DNA of 32,503 bases from Leptospira ainlahdjerensis (GCF_016919175.1 NZ_JAFFPU010000010.1:1-32503); one strand, 5' to 3'; shown: positions 11,867 through 20,295, counted from the stretch's first letter. Translations and numbers: made by a program. The notes: generated from the letters alone by a model not told the origin.

Positions 11867-12664
11867 TCAAGATTCCACAATACTGAGTTTGATAGAATCC
11901 AAAATTTTACCGACTTTTTTATCGAACTTTTTGTTGAAGACAAACGGATTCAAAGTTTTCTCCAAAAATAGAATCATCTCAACGGCTTTCCACTGAACGA
12001 TCGTCTTATGGTCTTGGATCTTGCCGGAATGAAGATACGTGGAAATACCACGAATCGATTCGTTTTTAAAATCTCTTCTCAAAGCGAGAAAAAGTGCCTG
12101 CGCCTCCGGAGTGAGAAAATGAAATTTTTTCGAAAATAAAACCGCGTCGTGAAAGTATTCGGGACGAATCACCGCTCCGTTTAATCGAAGCGAAAGAATC
12201 AAAAAACCTATAAAATCGGAGATCTGGTGAAAAACCCCCAGCCCGGGAACGTCCTGGCCCGGATACAACCTATGTTTATCGTTTGTCGGCGATTTCGGAT
12301 GACGTGTCTGCAACCAGTTGATGATTAAATATTTTTCTTTAAAGAAGTAGTCGTTGATCTCCAATCTATATTCTTGAATACTCAATCGAAGGTGGAGAAG
12401 AATTTCTTTCTCCGAAATCAAAACAAGTCTTTGAAAATCCTGCCCCATTCCGGAAATTTCAAGTTGAACCTTATCGTATCCTTTTTTGTGAATTTCGGGA
12501 AGGATTCCGGTTATATCCAATAATTCTAATATACTTTCGCTCGTTAAGGAATGAAAAAGAATTCCTTCTTGAAAAGAAGAAGTGGGATCGTCGATAGCGG
12601 CGGATAAAAATTCATCGTAAACAAAATCAAAAAATCTGGGATTATTATAACTCGATTTAGCCAT
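11867..12664 (-). CDS. conserved hypothetical protein
   Basis: The product has 265 residues, without signal peptide or membrane segments. The most distinctive block is WLQTRHPKSPTNDKHRLYPG followed by QDVPGLGVFHQISDFI (about residues 117-152), rich in Pro, Gly, His and Asp in the way of an active-site loop. The surrounding sequence alternates short strands and helices. The C-terminal third is basic and helical (FNKKFDKKVGKILDSIKLSI). I do not recognise the family; the PGQDxPGLG element would be the best handle for a profile search. The nearest neighbour is an alpha/beta hydrolase 137 bp upstream on the same strand, with no sign of coupling. Confidence 0.72.
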   Translation of the reverse strand: MAKSSYNNPRFFDFVYDEFLSAAIDDPTSSFQEGILFHSLTSESILELLDITGILPEIHKKGYDKVQLEISGMGQDFQRLVLISEKEILLHLRLSIQEYRLEINDYFFKEKYLIINWLQTRHPKSPTNDKHRLYPGQDVPGLGVFHQISDFIGFLILSLRLNGAVIRPEYFHDAVLFSKKFHFLTPEAQALFLALRRDFKNESIRGISTYLHSGKIQDHKTIVQWKAVEMILFLEKTLNPFVFNKKFDKKVGKILDSIKLSIVES

Positions 12665-12801
12665 GAAAAGAATAGAAGATCGATCGAAATTGATCCCTTT
12701 TTTCCTGTTTCTATCAAGATCTTTTATAACCTCTTTTTTTCAAGGAGAATCCCTTTAGACCAAAAGAATGATTCTCTTTCTTACGAATGAAAGAGCGGTT
12801 T

Positions 12802-13656
12802 TCATTCTAAAATCGCTTGCAACACCTCATCTGCAGCTTCCACTTGAGGATAGTGTCCTATGTCCTTCAATTCAACGATATCGGCTTTCGGTGATAATTC
12901 TTTGTAACGCTCCACCAAATGTGCCCCGCTCACGGGATCGGCCATTCCGTTGATCATCCGAATCGGAATCGGGGAATTAAGAATGGCTCCCACCCATCGT
13001 TCTCGATTGATTTTTCTTTCCTCAATGTATCGAATCAAAAGATGAGCGATTTTAGTTCCTCCATCGGAAGAAACCAAATTCCAAAACCGATCCAATTCTT
13101 CTTGAGAAGGTTTACTCTTTGTTCCGAAGACCGCGGAAAAACTTTTTTGAAAGGACTTCCGATTCATAAGCCGAGATAGAATCCATCCGATAGGACTGTG
13201 TAAAAGTTTTTGAATGAGACGCGGCCGATGTGATTCGGGAAAAATTCCACCGTTGAGTAAGATCATTCGTTTGATTTTGAGTCCTTTTTTGCCGTTTTTT
13301 TTTCTGTCTACAAATCTCGCCAACAATTCCTGAGCGATCGTATCCCCCAAATCATGTGCGAGAATAACGACCTCTTCGATTCCTCTTTCGGATAACAACG
13401 ATTCTATGATATCGGCCTGTAAAAATATGCTATATTCGATCGATGGTTTGGAAGAAAATCCGAATCCCAGTAAATCCGAGGCGATCAATCTGTATTTTTT
13501 TGTAAGGGGCTTCCATATTTTTTCCCAATCATAAGACGCCGTCGGAAAGCCGTGGATCAGCAAAAGACGTTCGCCTTCCCCTTCCTCTTTAAAAAAGATC
13601 TTCCAATTTTGATACGAATAAAAAGAACCGGACTGTTTCCATTCTTGAAGCGTCAT
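12802..13656 (-). CDS. alpha/beta hydrolase with Asp nucleophile (haloalkane dehalogenase/epoxide hydrolase/MEST-like)
   Basis: The product has 284 residues. The oxyanion motif is HGFPTASYDW (35-44). The nucleophile elbow reads LAHDLGDTIAQE, with Asp about 102 where serine hydrolases have GxSxG. The acid is probably Asp about 240 (GMADP) and the base His about 268 (DIGHYPQVE). An Asp nucleophile in a HDxGD context is typical of epoxide hydrolases, haloalkane dehalogenases and MEST-like proteins; substrate not predictable. It has no signal peptide, so it is cytosolic. AGG lies six bases before ATG 13656, and the start is 15 bp after the stop of the LamG-type gene, so the two are probably one operon. 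Confidence 0.85.
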   Translation of the reverse strand: MTLQEWKQSGSFYSYQNWKIFFKEEGEGERLLLIHGFPTASYDWEKIWKPLTKKYRLIASDLLGFGFSSKPSIEYSIFLQADIIESLLSERGIEEVVILAHDLGDTIAQELLARFVDRKKNGKKGLKIKRMILLNGGIFPESHRPRLIQKLLHSPIGWILSRLMNRKSFQKSFSAVFGTKSKPSQEELDRFWNLVSSDGGTKIAHLLIRYIEERKINRERWVGAILNSPIPIRMINGMADPVSGAHLVERYKELSPKADIVELKDIGHYPQVEAADEVLQAILE

Positions 13657-13671
13657 ATAACACCTGTTTTG

Positions 13672-14838
13672 TTAGCGACTATTGTATATCGATTGAATCT
13701 GTGAAGCCGAAAGTGCGACGGGATAATATATTCTCAACTCGTCCATCGATCCAACATAAAGTTGACTCGCGTCTCTTCTAAATCTTCCTATGTTTGCGTC
13801 CGCAGAATTTGCTCCAGCAGTAGGAGTGGATACGATATTTCCAGTTTGAACCGGCACCGAGTCAAGATATAAGGTTACATTTGGATTGGAACCTGGATCA
13901 TAAACGCAGGCTACGTGATGCCATCCGCTCGAAATCGAACCCGCCCAAGCGACGGCTTCCGAAACCGCCGACTCTCTCCAAGATCCCACACGAAGTCCGG
14001 AGTTGCTCGCAGAGAAATCAAAGATCACATTCGGGTTTGCGTCGTTGTTTTGAGATTTATCGAAAATCGTTCCGAGATTCCCCGTATCCGGTCGAACCCA
14101 TGAGCTGATGGAAATCGCCTGAGCTCCCGAAAAGTGAAAGTTTTGAGGCGTGGAATCCGGAATCGTAATATATTCAAAAGTTGGAGAGGCCCCGTACCCG
14201 AGTCGAATGGCGTTGCCGCGTATTCCCGTTACGAACGGAGAACCGAAGTTCCCGCTCACAAAACCGCGATTCCCGTTGCCGGAAGAATCGGCGAAGGTTA
14301 GAGTTTCGAATTGTGAAAACAAAGACATACCGGGAGGATTGTTTACCCCCGTTCCTTGTAAGTTTATACTGATGGGAGAAAAACCTCCTCCCGGTTGTAA
14401 TGTAAGAATGGCCGCCTTTGTTCCCAAGGAAGAACTGCTGAAATAAAGCTCTGTCGTGACCGAAGCTCCATTCGCAATGGTTCCGTTAGGCGAGCCAGTT
14501 AGAATAAAATCCGAAGCATTCGTTCCGGAGATCGTAATAAAATTCGTTGAAGGTATTTCAAACGTATTTCCAGAAGAATTCGTGATCGTGATCGCAACAT
14601 TCGGAGATCTGAATCCGTTTAGAACGGATTGGAAATTATAAGTGGATCCGCTCGTTACATCGGTCTGATTGACGGACAATCCCATAGGACCAGAGGAAAC
14701 GCTCGGACGAGCCAATCCTAACAAAGAAAACTCCGGCGCCGAAGGCGACTCTAAAGCGTATTGACAGAATGTAAGCGCTGATAAGGAGAATGAGAGGACC
14801 ACATGGAGTCGAATCGACAATAACATTTTCAATTTCAT
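13672..14838 (-). CDS. secreted LamG/concanavalin-like lectin-domain protein, possible lipoprotein
   Basis: ATG 14838 gives 388 residues beginning MKLKMLLSIRLHVVLSFSLS, a signal sequence that may end at ALTFC (Cys about 25). The lipobox is imperfect, so lipidation is uncertain. Residues about 50-180 form an immunoglobulin-like domain of the choice-of-anchor type (VAITITNSSG, ATLTLQPGGGF-like strands, INLQGTGV). Residues about 190-388 are a LamG-like jelly roll, with SISSWVRPDTGN, GWHHVACVYDPG, VTLYLDSVPV and the closing MDELRIYYPVALSASQIQSI. Such domains bind carbohydrate or host glycans at the cell surface. The frame is open to 14970, but that extension adds a second hydrophobic stretch and has no better ribosome site. 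The hydrolase gene follows after 15 bp. Confidence 0.82.
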   Translation of the reverse strand: MKLKMLLSIRLHVVLSFSLSALTFCQYALESPSAPEFSLLGLARPSVSSGPMGLSVNQTDVTSGSTYNFQSVLNGFRSPNVAITITNSSGNTFEIPSTNFITISGTNASDFILTGSPNGTIANGASVTTELYFSSSSLGTKAAILTLQPGGGFSPISINLQGTGVNNPPGMSLFSQFETLTFADSSGNGNRGFVSGNFGSPFVTGIRGNAIRLGYGASPTFEYITIPDSTPQNFHFSGAQAISISSWVRPDTGNLGTIFDKSQNNDANPNVIFDFSASNSGLRVGSWRESAVSEAVAWAGSISSGWHHVACVYDPGSNPNVTLYLDSVPVQTGNIVSTPTAGANSADANIGRFRRDASQLYVGSMDELRIYYPVALSASQIQSIYNSR

Positions 14839-15514
14839 AAGTTTCACATAAGATTTCAAGATCGGAAACGTTCTGCCGAATTTTTCGGATCTTAAAAATG
14901 AAACTAAGATCGAAAGTAGAACGACCCAAATTGTGAAACGAATTTTATAAAAAAAGAAACAAAAAGACAATCATTATATGACTCGAATTCCGTTTTTTAG
15001 ATTCTTTTCCGTGAAAATCGTATCTTTGAGTATACGGTTCGAATGATCCAGCAGTTTCCATTCTCAATCTAGAATCGGAAGGAGTCAAGGGTTGAATCGC
15101 TCCCTTCTCATCTTAGATTTTCTGATGAAATTTTCAATGCGGCGAAAGTAAAACTACATCCGCCTTTTCGAGAATGGCGCAGATTACGACAAAACAATTC
15201 TTTCCGATCCCGATCCTTATCTTAAGGCCCAAACGACTTCACCTGGGATCCTATACGAATCCAAAGAACCAATCAGCCAACTTTTCTAAAACGAAGTAGT
15301 AGATTCTATTCTCAGAGCGAAATACTGAGGGATCCGAGAATAAAAGAAATCAATACTCCCGGGAGTGAATCCTCCTATTTTTCGAATCTTTTGAAACTGA
15401 ATAGAATGGATTTAAATTCGAAAACGATCAAGCAGGGTTCGATCGCTCTTGATTCTGCAAAAGACCCGAGATAGGATTTGATTTCGTCGAATTCATTTTT
15501 TTTGAAGTCTTACT
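14839..15514. other. long intergenic region with probable decayed coding remnants
   Basis: These 676 bp contain no intact gene. Between about 15120 and 15475 the plus strand shows a chain of protein-like pieces in shifting frames, each ended by a stop: EIFNAAKVKLHPPFREWRRL, then PDPYLKAQTTSPGILYESKE, then NEVVDSILRAKY, then EINTPGSESSYFSNLLKLNR. Their amino acid use is like real leptospiral proteins. I read this as a possible old pseudogene, family unknown. The 12-bp palindrome ACTCCCGGGAGT is at 15355-15366. The promoter for the LamG-type gene should lie in the left part. Confidence 0.4.
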
Positions 15515-16456
15515 TTATAAAATTTGCAGAAGTCTTTTTTTAAATTCGTCTCGATCTTTTCCCAGGGGAAGTTTTCCGAACCCAGCTTTCATATTATCCT
15601 TCAAATGTGAGAGTTTTGAAGTTGCGGGAATCACGCAGGTGATCGCGTTGTGGGAAAGAATGAACTTTAAAAAAGCCTGTCCGAAGGATTCGCAACCCCA
15701 TTCTTTGAAAAAATCCGAAAGAATTTTTCCGCGAGTTCTTCGGAAAAGTTCACCTTCCTCAAAAGGGCGATTAACCAAAACCGCGATACCGTTTGATTCG
15801 GCAAAGGGCAGAATTCTTTCTTCCGCGTCCCGAGTTACAATCGAATACGGAATCTGCAGAAAATTGATACGCTCCGATTTTGCAATTCTTTCCATTTCGG
15901 AAAAGGCAGAGGTTAAGTAATGAGTCAAACCGATATAACGGATTTTTCCTTTTTCTTGGAAAGAATATAAAGTTTTGAGGTGAGTCTGAGTATCGAGTAA
16001 ATTATGAATTTGGAATAGATCAATTGTGTCGGCCTTTAATTTTTGAAACGAGGAAAGAATCTGCGCTTTTCCGGCGCTTTCTCCTCTCGTCCAGACTTTG
16101 GTCGCATAAAATATTCTTTTTCTATATTCTTCCGGCAAAGCAGTCGCTAAAATTCCGACCGTCTCTTCGGATCTTCCATACATGGGAGAAGAATCCACGA
16201 CCGTTCCACCTTGGTTCAGAAATTCTTTCCAAACATCTCGTAAACTTTCGAGTTCGGGAGAATTACGGGAAATATCCATCGTCTGCCAAGTTCCTAATCC
16301 GATCGCCGGAAGTTTTTCTCCGGTTCCGGGAACAATTCTATGCAGCATATTGAGACCTTCTTTCGCGAATAATTCAAAACAATCTTTTTGAAATCCTATA
16401 CCCGCAATCGTCGCACCGAAACGTTTTAAGAATTGAATCCGTGAGATTGAGTTCAT
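15515..16456 (-). CDS. aldo/keto reductase
   Basis: The product has 313 residues. The catalytic tetrad is complete: Asp about 88 and Tyr about 93 (VVDSSPMYGRSEE), Lys about 120 (YATKVW) and His about 151 (FQIHNLLD). Closing motifs are AFLKFILSHNAITCVIPATS and LKDNMKAG, which bind NADPH in this family. The N-terminus ISRIQFLKRFGATIAGIGF resembles a Tat signal (SRRxFLK) in which the second Arg is Ile. It may be a decayed export signal or a cytosolic protein derived from an exported one. ATG 16456 has GAG seven bases upstream; the open frame extends only to a TTG at 16477. It stands alone, substrate unknown. Tat-type AKRs of similar design exist in many bacteria. Confidence 0.88.
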   Translation of the reverse strand: MNSISRIQFLKRFGATIAGIGFQKDCFELFAKEGLNMLHRIVPGTGEKLPAIGLGTWQTMDISRNSPELESLRDVWKEFLNQGGTVVDSSPMYGRSEETVGILATALPEEYRKRIFYATKVWTRGESAGKAQILSSFQKLKADTIDLFQIHNLLDTQTHLKTLYSFQEKGKIRYIGLTHYLTSAFSEMERIAKSERINFLQIPYSIVTRDAEERILPFAESNGIAVLVNRPFEEGELFRRTRGKILSDFFKEWGCESFGQAFLKFILSHNAITCVIPATSKLSHLKDNMKAGFGKLPLGKDRDEFKKRLLQIL

Positions 16457-17123
16457 CACAAAGCTCTTTCCTTTCAAATTAAAAGAAAGAAAAGGAACCG
16501 TCGAGTGAAAATTTTAGCCGGACTTTTAGGATTGATCGATCCAGGCTTTCGGCGGTTAAATTCAACTTTCATGATATTCTTATTTAGGAAGATATTTCCT
16601 TTCCTTTTGTTAGAAGGATTTAGATTTCCTGTTGTTTTACCATACTTCCAAATTCTACGTTTCTTAGGACCGTTTTCAAACGATTCGAATCGGAATCTTC
16701 AAAAAAAACCTTTAACCCATCGCATTGGAACCGGATTTCGACTTGGAGCCACCTTTTATTCTTTTCTTCGATTGAATTGCGTAGTCCTTCCTTCAGAGAA
16801 CGACAATCAATTTGCGAGATTCAAAACGATCGTTCGTATTGAAAAAAAAAGGAAACTCCTTCTTTGAATTCGTTTCTTGAAGAATACGGACGAATTCTCG
16901 AGTTCCATTCCCGGAAACAAAATCCATTCATTCTATTCCATTCTTCTTTGAAACGAACCCGGGAAAAATGATTTTTCCAAAATACAATTGAAATCGTCGA
17001 TTCACTTCGTATTTTTTTATCCGAATCCGATAAGAGATAGCAGGTTGAGAATACAAACAAAGATAGAATCAACAATCTCGATTCTATCGAATCATTTTTT
17101 TTAAAAAGAAATCGATGAAGTGC
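16457..17123. other. long intergenic region
   Basis: These 667 bp lie between the aldo/keto reductase and a DUF1554 lipoprotein gene. A GTG-started plus-strand frame of 120 codons (16505-16867) has AAGGA about eight bases upstream but an unusual composition and no family resemblance. A TTG-started minus-strand frame (16821-17075) opens with a lipoprotein-like LILSLFVFSTCYLL but then loses protein character. Either could be a short real gene or a remnant; I call neither. Confidence 0.4.
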
Positions 17124-17840
17124 TCATCTCTGCACGCAGTAAAAGCTCAAAGAGTAATCGCAGGCGTAAGATCCGCCGTTATCGATATAACCCGCCGCAA
17201 TGGTAGTATCTGCCACCAAACCGTAATTAGGCGCCCCGGTTCCCACAGTCCAAGAGGAACAAGTGTTATTCGTATAAGGCGTCCAGGGAGGACCCTTGGA
17301 AATTCCGGTATAAACTACGATCGAGCCTCCGCTTACGCTATTCTCGAATGTCGCCGGCAACTCAGCGTTTCCATTGGTGACGCCGATTCTCAAATTGGAA
17401 TTTTCGATGGAATAATAGGATGTGTTCGGATAAAGTATCCAGTTCGTAGTCAAATTTCTAGTTCCGTTTTCGACCATTATCAATGCCTTATACGTGGATC
17501 CGGACGAGACGCCGGGAGCGTTTCTTGTGGCCGCATCGGAAGCGCATCGAGCATCCGCTCCTGCAACTCCGCCAAAATTTCCGCCGCTCGGGCTAGCGGT
17601 GGATAAAAACAAAGCACAACCGGAGCCGGTAGTCGAGCAGGGCGCAACACCTGGATTGGTTGCGTTCGAAATGACACCCTCGTTCGCAATTACACTGCCC
17701 CCTGAAAGGAGTAATAAAAAAGAACTACTCTGATCGGAATCTTTTGATTCCGATTTAGCAACGGTCGTCATAACAGGCCATACCGTGCAGGAGAATACAA
17801 AGAAAGGAAGTAATAAGAATACGAAATAGAATTTTCGCAT
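17124..17840 (-). CDS. DUF1554-type (endostatin-like) lipoprotein, copy A
   Basis: ATG 17840 gives 238 residues starting MRKFYFVFLLLPFFVFSC, a lipoprotein signal with Cys about 18. GAG lies seven bases upstream of the start; the open frame further up (to 17900) adds a polar non-signal stretch. After the Cys comes TVWPVMTTVAK and a Ser-rich linker, then the domain: GCALFLSTASPSGGNFGGVA, GADARCASDAATRN, TYKALIMVENGTRNL, NWILYPNTSY, TCSSWTVG and a terminal YACDYSLSFYCVQR. This series matches the DUF1554/Len (leptospiral endostatin-like) family as I recall it. Some members bind laminin, fibronectin or complement factor H; function here is inference. Five or more Cys suggest disulfides. It is paralogous to the gene at 19426-20178. 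Confidence 0.85.
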   Translation of the reverse strand: MRKFYFVFLLLPFFVFSCTVWPVMTTVAKSESKDSDQSSSFLLLLSGGSVIANEGVISNATNPGVAPCSTTGSGCALFLSTASPSGGNFGGVAGADARCASDAATRNAPGVSSGSTYKALIMVENGTRNLTTNWILYPNTSYYSIENSNLRIGVTNGNAELPATFENSVSGGSIVVYTGISKGPPWTPYTNNTCSSWTVGTGAPNYGLVADTTIAAGYIDNGGSYACDYSLSFYCVQR

Positions 17841-18190
17841 TCCGATTCTCTTTTCACGGAAATTGAATTTCCAAATTGTAAATTTACTCTTTTGAATCAT
17901 TGAAAATTACCAAACCATTTAAGTTAGACCGTTATCCTTATTTACAGTTCAGACCGCCCGTTTCTGCAAAAACTAAGGAAATTATTTATTGTTTCGAATT
18001 CGCATTTATGAAATAAAACATCAAACGAATCGGAATCACTCGGTGAAAGCTCCTCACTCCCCGCACTAGCTAAAATGACCCTTTATAGAATTCGAAAGTC
18101 GGATTCTTTTTGATCCCTTGAGGAATCTATCCGTATTTTAGCGCCGTTATCCTCCGAATGGATTTCGATTTTGGTAAAACCTGGATTGTT
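17841..18190. other. intergenic region between OmpA-like and DUF1554 genes
   Basis: These 350 bp lie between two co-directional minus-strand genes. They are presumably the leader and promoter of the DUF1554 copy A gene. I see no convincing -35/-10 pair, hairpin or reading frame of note. Confidence 0.35.
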
Positions 18191-19093
18191 CTATTTTTTG
18201 CGAATATATTCTATTTTTCTAATTTTATCCTTTGGAATGTCCTGAACCTCCCCTTTTCTCTCCATCCGAATCGTATTCGCGGTTTGATTCACTATGTTTC
18301 CGTTGAGAATACTTCCGTTTCTAAAAATAATTCTCGTTGTATAATTCTCCGTCGAATCATCCTCCGCTTCGATTCTCTTTTTGGAAAGGTCGTCGTCCTT
18401 TCCTTTTAAAACTTGAATTTCAATTCTTCGATTGAGCGAAGAAGCCCTTTCATCCAAACTTCGGATCATCGGCTTTTTGGATCCAAGACCTTTGATTTCC
18501 ATTCTGGGAGAATCGATCCCTTTCGAGATCAAAAACATTTTCGTTGCGGATGCTCTTTCCAGGGAAAGGGCGTCGTTTCTTTTTTGATTTCCGTTGAGAT
18601 CCGTATGACCTAAAATTAATATTCTTAGATTTGAATTTTCTTTTAAATATTTGGAAAATTCATCCAGAATGATATGCGACTCGTTTAGAATCTGATCCGA
18701 GTTCGAATTAAAATGGACTCCTTTTAAAATCATTGAACCCGATTTTTGAATCGACGTAAAATCCAGCTTCGGACGAAAACATTCCACCTCCACACTTCTG
18801 GTGTCATAGATTCCGCCTAGAAATATATGGATCACAAAGTCGGAAATACTTCTGAAAATTCTAAAATTCTCGATTCCCTCCGAACATTCTGCTTTCGAAT
18901 GACTTCCTTCGAAATATCCGAGAATGTAACTTCTTGAGGTGGACTTGACACCCTTGATCGATTCTCCCAAACGCGGGGATTTGGAAGGAATTACGACGGT
19001 CTGGTGACAATTCAAAATCAAGGAAAAGAATCCGACGTAGACTCCCCATAAGAGAAAGTAGTTTCCGTTTTTTTGGTTTATTCTTATCATCAT
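18191..19093 (-). CDS. OmpA-like peptidoglycan-binding lipoprotein with N-terminal Bor-like segment
   Basis: The product has 300 residues. The signal ends FFSLILNC (Cys about 29), a spirochaetal-type lipobox with Asn at -1. Residues about 55-107 (SYILGYFEG, CSEGI, LGGIYDTRSVEVEC) resemble the whole of the next small protein upstream. Residues about 118-235 are an OmpA C-terminal domain: LKGVHFNSNSDQIL, ILGHTDLNGNQKRNDALSLE, RASATKMFLISKGI, LNRRIEIQVL. It should tether the outer membrane to peptidoglycan. The tail (IIFRNGSILNGNIVNQTANT, then IPKDKIRKIEY) is a short beta domain seen in other leptospiral envelope proteins. Start ATGATG lies 1 bp after the upstream stop, so translation is coupled. 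Alternative start: the second ATG. Confidence 0.85.
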   Translation of the reverse strand: MMIRINQKNGNYFLLWGVYVGFFSLILNCHQTVVIPSKSPRLGESIKGVKSTSRSYILGYFEGSHSKAECSEGIENFRIFRSISDFVIHIFLGGIYDTRSVEVECFRPKLDFTSIQKSGSMILKGVHFNSNSDQILNESHIILDEFSKYLKENSNLRILILGHTDLNGNQKRNDALSLERASATKMFLISKGIDSPRMEIKGLGSKKPMIRSLDERASSLNRRIEIQVLKGKDDDLSKKRIEAEDDSTENYTTRIIFRNGSILNGNIVNQTANTIRMERKGEVQDIPKDKIRKIEYIRKK

Positions 19094-19094
19094 C

Positions 19095-19406
19095 TCAATA
19101 ACAAAAAATTTCTAATGAACGAGGGGAATAGATTCCTAACGTCATTTGTTCGAATACTATGTTCATAAAAGAAGAGTATTGATGAATTTCTTTGATTCCC
19201 CTTTCCGGACAGATGTTTGCTTCCTCGTATTCAATCTTACGAGGAAGCAAACCCATCAAATAATAGTTTTGTTTCAGCAGAATCCGTTCCTTTTTCGATT
19301 CCGCTGCCTTTTTCTGATTTACGATCGGAGAAAGTTCAACTCTTGCGTGTTGGCAAAAATAAAAGAAGAAGGTAAATAATATCATAATTATATAATGTAA
19401 TTTCAA
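19095..19406 (-). CDS. small Bor/Lp29-like secreted protein, possible lipoprotein
   Basis: The product has 103 residues. The start is TTG 19406-19404, supported by AGGAGAGG at 19413-19420; the frame is open far upstream, but that part lies antiphase over the DUF1554 gene. The N-terminus KLHYIIMILFTFFFYFCQHA is a signal sequence with a possible but non-ideal lipobox (Cys about 18). The mature part has QNYYLMGLLP, NICPERGIKEIHQYSSFMNI and a closing LGIYSPRSLEIFCY. This is the pattern of the short Bor/Lp29-like proteins of Leptospira (recalled). Function unknown; surface or periplasmic location is likely. It lies 19 bp after DUF1554 copy B and 1 bp before the OmpA-like gene. Confidence 0.8.
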   Translation of the reverse strand: MKLHYIIMILFTFFFYFCQHARVELSPIVNQKKAAESKKERILLKQNYYLMGLLPRKIEYEEANICPERGIKEIHQYSSFMNIVFEQMTLGIYSPRSLEIFCY

Positions 19407-19412
19407 GTAATT

Positions 19413-19420
19413 CCTCTCCT
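19413..19420 (-). promoter_or_regulatory. ribosome binding site AGGAGAGG deciding a TTG start
   Basis: The minus strand reads AGGAGAGG, then AATTAC, then TTG. The next in-frame ATG (19385) has no Shine-Dalgarno. The site therefore fixes the start of the small Bor-like gene at 19406. Confidence 0.75.
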
Positions 19421-19425
19421 TTTCT

Positions 19426-20178
19426 TTATTTTTGCACACAATATAAAACAAGTGAATTGTCGCATGTATAGGAAGCCCCCGCGTCGATTTCCTGATTCGC
19501 GGCATTGCTGATACCGGCCCATCCCGATACGGCATTGGTATTGTTTGTCCAATTGGAACAATTGATTCCGGTTTTCGGAGCCCAACCTGCTCCCGTCGTA
19601 TCAATTCCGGTAAAGACGGCGGATCCTCCCGGGTCGGTAATTTCTACAGAGAGCGGAAACGGAAATTGTGCGTTTGCATTCGTTGTCGCTATAATTAAGT
19701 TACCGTTATTCATACTTCGATAGACTGTGTTCGGAAATAGAACCCAAGAGTTTGTCAAGTTTCTGGTACCGTCATCGGTCATGATGAGCGCCTTGTAACT
19801 GGAAGAATTTCCGGGTGCACTCTGGGTGACGGCATCGTTCACGCACTTCGAATCTGCACCCGCAATTCCACCGATATTTCCGTTCGTTGGTGAAGATAAA
19901 AAAAGTGTACAACCCGTCGAACCGCAAGTGGATGTCGGAGAGCCCGAACTCGACGAAGTCCCAATAGAAGAAGTATTTTCGCCTTGAATCAACATGAGTA
20001 AGGCGGCAGAAGCAGAAGATAAAGAATCTGAATTCTCAGACTTTGATATGCCCCCAGCAGTAAGAATCGGCCACACTGTACAAGAGAACAATTGAATCGG
20101 GCCAACTAACGTCAAAAAGACGAATCGATATAGAATTCCTACGTTCCCATCACGAAAGAAATTGCGGGTCCAATTCAT
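19426..20178 (-). CDS. DUF1554-type (endostatin-like) lipoprotein, copy B
   Basis: The product has 250 residues. A basic N-region (NWTRNFFRDG) and a hydrophobic core end in GPIQLFSC (Cys about 33). The mature start TVWPILTAGG parallels TVWPVMTTVA of copy A. After a Ser-rich linker the domain reads GCTLFLSSPTNGNIGGIAGA, DSKCVNDAVTQS, SYKALIMTDDGTRNLTNSW, VLFPNTVYRS, NCSNWTNN and YTCDNSLVLYCVQK. It is paralogous to copy A over its whole length, while the linker differs in length and sequence. It is first in a three-gene coupled set with the Bor-like and OmpA-like genes, suggesting a shared envelope role. Host-ligand binding, as for Len proteins, is possible but untested. The polA stop lies 117 bp upstream on the same strand. 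Confidence 0.85.
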   Translation of the reverse strand: MNWTRNFFRDGNVGILYRFVFLTLVGPIQLFSCTVWPILTAGGISKSENSDSLSSASAALLMLIQGENTSSIGTSSSSGSPTSTCGSTGCTLFLSSPTNGNIGGIAGADSKCVNDAVTQSAPGNSSSYKALIMTDDGTRNLTNSWVLFPNTVYRSMNNGNLIIATTNANAQFPFPLSVEITDPGGSAVFTGIDTTGAGWAPKTGINCSNWTNNTNAVSGWAGISNAANQEIDAGASYTCDNSLVLYCVQK

Positions 20179-20295
20179 AATACTCTATTGTTAGCTGCTC
20201 ATTCCCGTATCAAGGTCGATTCGAAGAAAGGGAATGAACGACTAACAAATAGGCATTTGTAAATGGATAGAACTCTTTATAAATCTACGGTTATT

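Noticed and set aside
15355..15366. Perfect 12-bp palindrome ACTCCCGGGAGT as an operator
   Set aside because: A single copy far from any start codon; likely chance.
16505..16867. GTG-started 120-codon frame on the plus strand
   Set aside because: It has a possible ribosome site but no family resemblance and an odd Phe/Leu/Arg-rich composition; kept as an open possibility only.
16821..17075. TTG-started minus-strand frame with a lipoprotein-like beginning
   Set aside because: The mature part looks random and overlaps another weak frame; no ribosome site.
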